A stretch of DNA of 7,362 nt from Candidatus Zhuqueibacterota bacterium (GTDB taxonomy: Bacteria; SM23-31): NCBI GenBank assembly GCA_022562855.1, contig JADFON010000083.1, positions 1-7,362 on the forward strand, written 5' to 3'. Shown piece by piece: positions 1 through 4,324 of the stretch. The number at the start of each line of letters is the position of its first letter. The stretch's first letter is position 1. The notes below the pieces were generated by a model. The model was not told the DNA's origin. It did not search any database and saw only the letters and a list, made by a program, of their open reading frames with translations. The translations under genes and the position numbers were made by a program.

Positions 1-129
1 CGATCGTCTCGGCCCTGTTCAGTCGACGGTGAACCCCGTGGTGTTGAATTCGGGGGGAGGGCCGAGGCAACTACGCAGCCATTGCGCTCGCGACCCTTCC
101 GGCGAGCCAGTGTCGTGGCGGCCGACCGC
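1..129. other. GC-rich flank downstream of the CBS gene, no supported gene
   Basis: This short stretch follows the stop of the CBS-domain gene (minus strand) and reaches the window edge. On the plus strand a frame open from base 3 ends in TGA at 30-32 and reads IVSALFSRR; it could be the tail of a gene entering from the left but is too short to support. On the minus strand the CBS reading frame stays open for about 36 codons after its stop. I see no convincing terminator hairpin here. Confidence 0.4.
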
Positions 130-642
130 TCAGGCGCCCTCGCGGATCTTGGCTCCGCGGTGGGGCTCGGGCAACACGTTGGCGACCTCGGTCGAGAAGA
201 AATCGAGCACGTAGCGCACCACGTCCTTGATCGATACGATCGAGACCGGCCGATCCTCGTCGTCGACGATCGGAATGTGGCGGTAGCCCCCCACCTGCAT
301 GTTGTGCGCCGCGTGGATGATCGGGTCGCTCTCGCGCAGCGAGACCGGGTCCCTGGTCATCACGTCCGACACCAGGGCGTCGAGCCTGTTGACGCTCACG
401 ACCAGGTCGCGCTCCGTGAAGATGCCCACGAGCTTGCCGCCCTCGGTGACCGTGATGGCACCGAACTCATGCTCTCGCATGATCCTCACCGCATCGAGGA
501 CCGTCTTTTGGCAGTCGATCGAGATGGCCCGCTTGGATAGCAGCTTGCGCACCGGTTCATTGAAGGCCGCCACGGTCAGCGCCGGTTCGGGCGCAACGTC
601 AGAGGAGAGCCGGTTCAGTTCGTCTTCGAGTCCATCGTCCAT
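130..642 (-). CDS. two-CBS-domain protein (putative adenine-nucleotide sensor)
   Basis: This 170-residue protein is almost entirely a pair of CBS domains (a Bateman module). The first covers about residues 30-84 and includes the run KTVLDAVRIM, an acidic/glycine turn and LVGIFTERDL. The second covers about 92-147 and includes VSDVMTRDPVSL, YRHIPIVDDE and VSIVSIKDVV. In the family such modules bind AMP, ATP, NAD or S-adenosylmethionine and regulate a partner protein; here no catalytic domain is fused, so the partner is unknown. There is no signal peptide or membrane segment, so it should be cytoplasmic. The start at 642 is supported by GGAGG eight bases upstream. The 29-residue N-terminal lead and the tail after 147 (FFSTEVANVLPEPHR) match nothing I can name. 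G+C is far above that of the other genes in the window, and codons mostly end in G or C. The gene is complete and looks intact. The fold is confident; the ligand and role are not. Confidence 0.9.
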   Translation of the reverse strand: MDDGLEDELNRLSSDVAPEPALTVAAFNEPVRKLLSKRAISIDCQKTVLDAVRIMREHEFGAITVTEGGKLVGIFTERDLVVSVNRLDALVSDVMTRDPVSLRESDPIIHAAHNMQVGGYRHIPIVDDEDRPVSIVSIKDVVRYVLDFFSTEVANVLPEPHRGAKIREGA

Positions 643-650
643 GTGCGGTG

Positions 651-655
651 CCTCC
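651..655 (-). promoter_or_regulatory. Shine-Dalgarno site of the CBS gene
   Basis: GGAGG on the minus strand lies eight bases before the ATG at 642. It is close to consensus and settles the start codon. Confidence 0.75.
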
Positions 656-730
656 GGAAAAAGGATGTGGATGATAGCGCCTTGGGGCCCCGATCACGGC
701 GTATTTTTTTCCAGTCTGGCCCACGGGCGC

Positions 731-746
731 ATCGCGCTGGCGCGAT
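731..746. promoter_or_regulatory. perfect GC-rich inverted repeat upstream of the CBS gene
   Basis: ATCGCGC and GCGCGAT are exact reverse complements separated by TG. The site lies about 90 bases upstream of the CBS start codon, in what should be its promoter region. The very short centre fits a dimeric regulator operator better than an RNA hairpin, but in DNA this GC-rich a chance 7-base arm is possible. Confidence 0.25.
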
Positions 747-752
747 TGAACG

Positions 753-789
753 CATAAAAAAACGCGCATCATAATCACATGATGCGCGT
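753..789 (-). terminator. intrinsic terminator on the minus strand, orphaned
   Basis: Read on the minus strand, ACGCGCATCAT (789-779), a six-base loop GTGATT and ATGATGCGCGT (772-762) form a perfect 11-bp stem. It runs directly into a seven-T tract and then ATGCG. This is the textbook layout of a factor-independent terminator for a transcript moving leftward. No minus-strand gene ends to its right: the DNA there encodes a plus-strand receiver. It was probably the end of a gene that sat upstream of the CBS gene in its original genome. Its right arm also supplies the ATG codons at 779 and 782 that open the truncated receiver frame. Confidence 0.7.
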
Positions 790-1096
790 CAATTTGATAT
801 TCGATTATTTTGATGCGTATGACGGAACTACCGGTTATAGTCTTATATTGGAGGAAATGCCGGATTTAATAATCCTCGATATTAAGATGCCCAGCTTGAG
901 CGGATTAGAAGTGTTAAAGAAAATAAGAACAAACACGGATTCAAATATCTCGAAGATTCCTGTCATTATGCTTACCGCTGCCAGCGATTCTGAAACTGTC
1001 CAAACGGCTATTGAACAAGGCGCTTCTAATTACTTGCTGAAACCCTTCCAAAAGACCGCCCTGATCTCCCGTGTAAATAAAATACTAAAACTGTAA
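779..1096 (+). CDS. response regulator receiver domain, N-terminally truncated
   Basis: The 105 residues match a CheY-like receiver from roughly helix 1 to helix 5. Visible are DLIILDIKMP with the phospho-acceptor Asp at residue 34, VIMLTAAS with the switch Thr at 66, and YLLKPF with the conserved Lys at 88. The first strand and the acidic pair that binds Mg2+ should lie about 20 residues before the start, and they are missing. The frame is closed by a stop at 755-757, just upstream. The two ATG codons at its front lie inside a terminator hairpin and have no ribosome binding site. The start is therefore probably an accident of a DNA junction rather than a native start. As it stands the protein should not be phosphorylated normally. 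No output domain follows, so it was either a single-domain regulator or the C-terminal receiver of a hybrid kinase. The histidine kinase begins 93 bases downstream on the same strand and may belong to the same pathway. Confidence 0.8.
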   Translation: MMRVNLIFDYFDAYDGTTGYSLILEEMPDLIILDIKMPSLSGLEVLKKIRTNTDSNISKIPVIMLTAASDSETVQTAIEQGASNYLLKPFQKTALISRVNKILKL

Positions 1097-1175
1097 GAAA
1101 TATTTTTTATATCGATCATTTTATGTATCTGTACAAAATCTATCGACAAAAGTATTAAAGTAGAAAACTATTTTC

Positions 1176-1182
1176 AGGAAGA
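1176..1182 (+). promoter_or_regulatory. Shine-Dalgarno site of the histidine kinase
   Basis: AGGAAGA lies seven bases upstream of the ATG at 1190, a good match and spacing that supports this start. Confidence 0.6.
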
Positions 1183-1189
1183 TACTTGA

Positions 1190-2737
1190 ATGATATATAA
1201 TTATACTTATTTTGAGAAATCTGTCTATTCTGTCCATTCAATTTCACAAAGTCGCAAAAGAATATTACTGCTTGCAGCAATACTATTAGTTTTATCCGGC
1301 GTTTATCCCTTCTTGATAGGATCGTCATATAAGGGGAGCGCCGATCTTCATGGAATTATTGAGATGGTCGGTTCTTTGATGGGATTGATAGCGGGGATTT
1401 CGTTAATTACGCGGTTTTATAACCTTGGAAATCGATTTCAATTGTATATAGGTCTGGCGTTCTTTATTAATGGATCAGAGGATTTTATTCATGGATTACT
1501 CTCATTCAGCAGTGTGCGTTGGCTTGGAGGACCCGCTTCAAGTTTGGTACAATTCATACCCGGCACCTATGTCACCGGCCGTCTTTTGATGGGTGTGATT
1601 CTGATTATCGGATTAATTATACCGGTATGGATGGGGAAAGCAAAGAACCTGAAAAAAGAAACGCTGTGGACCATTATTGTAACAGTAATTATCACTATGG
1701 TGGTTACAATAATTGCCTTTATGATTCCATTGCCAAATTTTGTCTATCAGGATAGACTAATATCCCGACCTATAGATTTCCTGTCAGCTATTGTTCTTGC
1801 TGTCGCCTTTATAGGATTTGTTATAAAATATCTGAATGAAAGAAGCAGATTGATTTGGTGGATTGCATTATCAATCGGTATCAATGTTGTCGGTCAGGTT
1901 ATAATGTCTTTTTCTAAAGAACTTTACGATCCCTATTTTGATATAGCACATACATATAAAGTGTTAGGTTACTTTGTTCCTCTTTTAGGTTTTTCTTTTT
2001 ATCAAATTTCGATCATTCTTGAGCTTAGGCAGGCAGAAGAGGAACTACGCTCCTTAGATCAAATGAAAAATAATTTCGTCGCATCTGTATCGCATGAATT
2101 AAGAACGCCGCTTACATCGATAAAAGGCTCAATCGGATTGTTGTTGGCAGATTATGCAGGAAAAATCGATAAGGAGGCAAGAGAATTTTTGGATATTTGC
2201 TATGCGAATACTGAGCGATTGATCCGAATAATCAACGATCTTTTAGACCTTTCTAAGTTTGAAGAAAAGAAAAAAGAACTGAAAATGGAGGAATTTGATA
2301 TCGCAGACCTCATTAATGAAGTAATAGTGAGTTTAAAACCTCTCGCTAATGCTCATTCATCAAGATTAGTTTCTGACTTAACGGGAAAAAACACTATAAT
2401 TGCCGACAGAGATAAAATTGCCCAGGTATTAATTAATCTCATATCAAACGGTATCAAATTCTCAGGTGGAGGTGATATTGCAGTTTCATCTCATAAAAAT
2501 AATAAAGGAATTAATATCATTGTATCTGATTCGGGAGATCCGATTTCTAAGGATAATAGAGAAAAAATATTCGACAAATTTGTTCAGGTCGACAATTCTC
2601 CAAGTCGTAAAATTGGCGGCACCGGGTTGGGACTATCCATAAGCAAAGCTATCATTACGATGCATAACGGAAAAATATGGGTGGAAAGCAATGAAAAAGG
2701 AAATAAATTCAATTTTACAATTCCAAGCCATCAATAA
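1190..2737 (+). CDS. membrane sensor histidine kinase with MASE3-like N-terminal domain
   Basis: This 515-residue sensor kinase has an N-terminal block of about seven or eight membrane segments (roughly residues 24-279). That block resembles MASE3-type sensors: DLHGIIE with His54 and Glu58, and SEDFIHG with Glu97, Asp98 and His101. A short coiled linker (about 277-293) leads to HisKA with the phospho-acceptor His302 in SHELRTPL. The catalytic ATPase domain follows, with the N box QVLINLISN (about 412-420), G1 box, F box IFDKFVQVD and G2 box GGTGLGLSI (476-484). The protein should autophosphorylate His302 and pass phosphate to a response regulator. There is no HAMP, PAS or periplasmic sensor domain, so the signal is probably sensed in the membrane. 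The G1 box reads DSGDPI, with Pro where the second Gly is usual. The gene looks complete, and its codons are AT-rich. The receiver upstream is the obvious candidate partner but is truncated here. The ligand is unknown. Confidence 0.92.
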   Translation: MIYNYTYFEKSVYSVHSISQSRKRILLLAAILLVLSGVYPFLIGSSYKGSADLHGIIEMVGSLMGLIAGISLITRFYNLGNRFQLYIGLAFFINGSEDFIHGLLSFSSVRWLGGPASSLVQFIPGTYVTGRLLMGVILIIGLIIPVWMGKAKNLKKETLWTIIVTVIITMVVTIIAFMIPLPNFVYQDRLISRPIDFLSAIVLAVAFIGFVIKYLNERSRLIWWIALSIGINVVGQVIMSFSKELYDPYFDIAHTYKVLGYFVPLLGFSFYQISIILELRQAEEELRSLDQMKNNFVASVSHELRTPLTSIKGSIGLLLADYAGKIDKEAREFLDICYANTERLIRIINDLLDLSKFEEKKKELKMEEFDIADLINEVIVSLKPLANAHSSRLVSDLTGKNTIIADRDKIAQVLINLISNGIKFSGGGDIAVSSHKNNKGINIIVSDSGDPISKDNREKIFDKFVQVDNSPSRKIGGTGLGLSISKAIITMHNGKIWVESNEKGNKFNFTIPSHQ

Positions 2738-2874
2738 TGTCCGGAAGAGTGTATCTAAGTCGCGAATAGTCAAGGGAATAACCTGCTTTCCATCAGCGGC
2801 AAGCTATTTCATACTCTTACTTGAAAACGGAAGAGACAGATTCTACAGATAACGATAATTTTCATGTTTCTAAT
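2738..2874. other. convergent intergenic region
   Basis: The histidine kinase (plus) and the EEP protein (minus) end facing each other across these 137 bases. I looked for a bidirectional terminator and found no strong stem followed by a T tract. Only a weak, long-range pairing (AAGAGT near 2745 with ACTCTT near 2813) is visible. No gene is supported. Confidence 0.4.
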
Positions 2875-4071
2875 TTATAATTTCAGGTCTACGATGAGCG
2901 GATTGTGGTCGGAAATCTGCCGGTTGTCCCAGACCGGCTTTTCAATAATTTGCGGGGGACCATAAACACCGTTGTTAGAATATACGACATCAAATCCCTT
3001 CCCCGCAAGCCAGTCGTTTCGTAAAGGTATTTCTCCATTCCAGGGGCGCAATTTTCTTCGCATCCACCGCAGCACAAAATTGGGTATCATCTGGGTGGAT
3101 TTCTTGACGGTCAACAGATCGTTCACATCAAAATACATAGTGCCGGTGGTTACGTCGTTATATTTTTTATAATCATATCCGGATTTGTTCAAAACTTCAA
3201 ACAGCGGTTTTTCAAAGAATTTTTCCGGGGTCATATAATGCCCCACCGCCTTGTTAAATCCCATAACGATCGCTTTATACAGGAGGTTTCTTGCCAGTCC
3301 GAGCTTACTTTTCAGGTTATAGGTGGAGGTGTTGAGATCGCCGCCGATCAACTTGGCAACACCGTCGGATTCGTCAAGAGCCAGTAATGCCGCCTGCATT
3401 TGCTCCGCCCGTTGTATAAAAGAGGTTCTGTGGTCAATATGCAATGCTGCGAAGTCGTACAATTTGTTTGCGATCTCAATTGTACATATCAGTACGCGCC
3501 GTTTACCAAGACGTTTTTCCGGGCTGTAAAACGCGTCCCTGAAAGTTGGAAGCGGTTCCACTCTGCACGATTGTATCGGGTATTTTGAGACAATTGTAGT
3601 CCCATGCAGTGAAAGAGTGTTTTCAAGATCGTGTTCCTGTTCGCCTATGTCTCCCTTCGAGAAAACAATATATGAATTCGCGTAGCAGTAGTTCATTTTC
3701 AGAGCAGTGGCAATTTCTTTCGGAACATTGTGATTGCCGCTTCTACCCATGCCGATGTCCGTTTCAGTCAGCAGTATTATATCCGCCCGGGACAGGATTT
3801 CATTAGATTTAAGATACTCGATAACGCCTTTGAGGTGAGCGCCACGCTCAATATTCCACGAAACAACGCGTATTGTATCCTTCGGTCCGGATTCACGGAG
3901 CGTATTGTCCCATTCAACCCCGTCTACAACACGGTTTATTTCTGCGCCATGTTCTTTGTACAGGGCGGAATTCTCGTACTCATCCAGCGTTCTAATAGCC
4001 TTTATGTCATCAAAAAGATGATTCAGATTATGACTGAGTAGAAATTTCGGTTCTTTCAGCGTTTTTTTCAT
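2875..4071 (-). CDS. endonuclease/exonuclease/phosphatase (EEP) family protein
   Basis: The 398-residue protein carries the ordered motifs of the EEP (DNase I / exonuclease III / sphingomyelinase) fold. They are VVSWNIERG with Asn73, LLTETD with the metal-binding Glu103, GTTIVSKYPI (157-166), AALHID with His211, LIGGDLNT with Asp245 and Asn247, GFDVV with Asp361, and the closing ISDHNPLIV with Asp388 and His389. These give the full set for Mg2+-dependent phosphodiester cleavage, so an active enzyme is likely; whether it cuts DNA, RNA, a phospholipid or a small phosphoester cannot be read from the sequence. There is no signal peptide, which argues for a cytoplasmic protein and against a secreted sphingomyelinase. 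Two parts lie outside the core: about 65 N-terminal residues, and a roughly 100-residue insertion (about 250-350) before the last core elements, with the basic run RWMRRKLRPW. The ATG at 4071 has only a poor ribosome binding site but is the first in frame. It shares no obvious operon with the peptidase 253 bases upstream. Confidence 0.88.
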   Translation of the reverse strand: MKKTLKEPKFLLSHNLNHLFDDIKAIRTLDEYENSALYKEHGAEINRVVDGVEWDNTLRESGPKDTIRVVSWNIERGAHLKGVIEYLKSNEILSRADIILLTETDIGMGRSGNHNVPKEIATALKMNYCYANSYIVFSKGDIGEQEHDLENTLSLHGTTIVSKYPIQSCRVEPLPTFRDAFYSPEKRLGKRRVLICTIEIANKLYDFAALHIDHRTSFIQRAEQMQAALLALDESDGVAKLIGGDLNTSTYNLKSKLGLARNLLYKAIVMGFNKAVGHYMTPEKFFEKPLFEVLNKSGYDYKKYNDVTTGTMYFDVNDLLTVKKSTQMIPNFVLRWMRRKLRPWNGEIPLRNDWLAGKGFDVVYSNNGVYGPPQIIEKPVWDNRQISDHNPLIVDLKL

Positions 4072-4096
4072 ATGCCATAAGAAAAGGTTCAGAATT

Positions 4097-4110
4097 ATGA
4101 ATTAATTCAT
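4097..4110. promoter_or_regulatory. perfect 14-bp palindrome upstream of the EEP gene
   Basis: ATGAATTAATTCAT is a perfect palindrome 25 bases upstream of the EEP start codon, where a dimeric regulator could act. Its AT-only core makes chance occurrence fairly easy, so operator function is only a suggestion. Confidence 0.25.
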
Positions 4111-4118
4111 GTTTTATT

Positions 4119-4138
4119 AACAGACAAGAATGTCTGTT
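4119..4138. repeat. short hairpin element 1 (8-bp perfect stem)
   Basis: AACAGACA and TGTCTGTT are perfect reverse complements around the loop AGAA, followed by CTACC. No T tract follows on either strand, so it is not a classical terminator. The shape recalls the small dispersed palindromic repeats of many environmental genomes. Only one copy is visible in this window, so repeat status is inferred. Confidence 0.4.
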
Positions 4139-4198
4139 CTACCTGATAATAAGTCCCGAAAATTTGTTTGATCTTCCGATTTTTTTAGGTGTCGTAGT

Positions 4199-4214
4199 AC
4201 CCGGCTCGCCGTGT
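4199..4214. repeat. short hairpin element 2 (7-bp stem, one mismatch)
   Basis: ACCCGGC and GCCGTGT pair around a TC loop with a single mismatch. It is a GC-rich stem inside otherwise AT-rich spacer DNA, between the two other hairpins of this gap. On the minus strand it precedes an A-rich rather than T-rich run, so it does not look like a terminator of the peptidase gene. Confidence 0.3.
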
Positions 4215-4253
4215 CCTGATGAAAAACATAAATAATTGAAATACCTCGGCAGC

Positions 4254-4271
4254 CGTAGACTTTAGTCTGCG
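4254..4271. repeat. short hairpin element 3
   Basis: CGTAGACT and AGTCTGCG pair around TT with one G-T wobble. It lies about 55 bases beyond the peptidase stop codon on the minus strand. The weak T content after it argues against a simple intrinsic terminator, although it could protect the mRNA 3' end. It resembles dispersed intergenic palindromes, but copy number cannot be judged here. Confidence 0.4.
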
Positions 4272-4324
4272 CAAAATTTACCAACAAAATACAAATCTAA
4301 GCGGTGCCATTTTTTTTATTTTTC

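Noticed and set aside
1-32. Possible 3' end of a plus-strand gene entering from the left (IVSALFSRR then stop)
   Set aside because: Nine residues without a recognisable motif cannot support a gene call.
82-757. Plus-strand open frames of about 150 residues (82-540 and 299-757) opposite the CBS gene
   Set aside because: They lie antisense to a clear two-CBS-domain gene in GC-rich DNA, where stops are rare. They show no domain pattern and have no ribosome binding site.
1149-1177. Possible promoter between the receiver and the kinase (TCGACA-like -35 box)
   Set aside because: No acceptable -10 box occurs 16-18 bases downstream.
2745-2818. Possible hairpin between AAGAGT and ACTCTT downstream of the kinase
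   Set aside because: The arms are short, interrupted and about 60 bases apart, with no T tract, so it is not a credible terminator.
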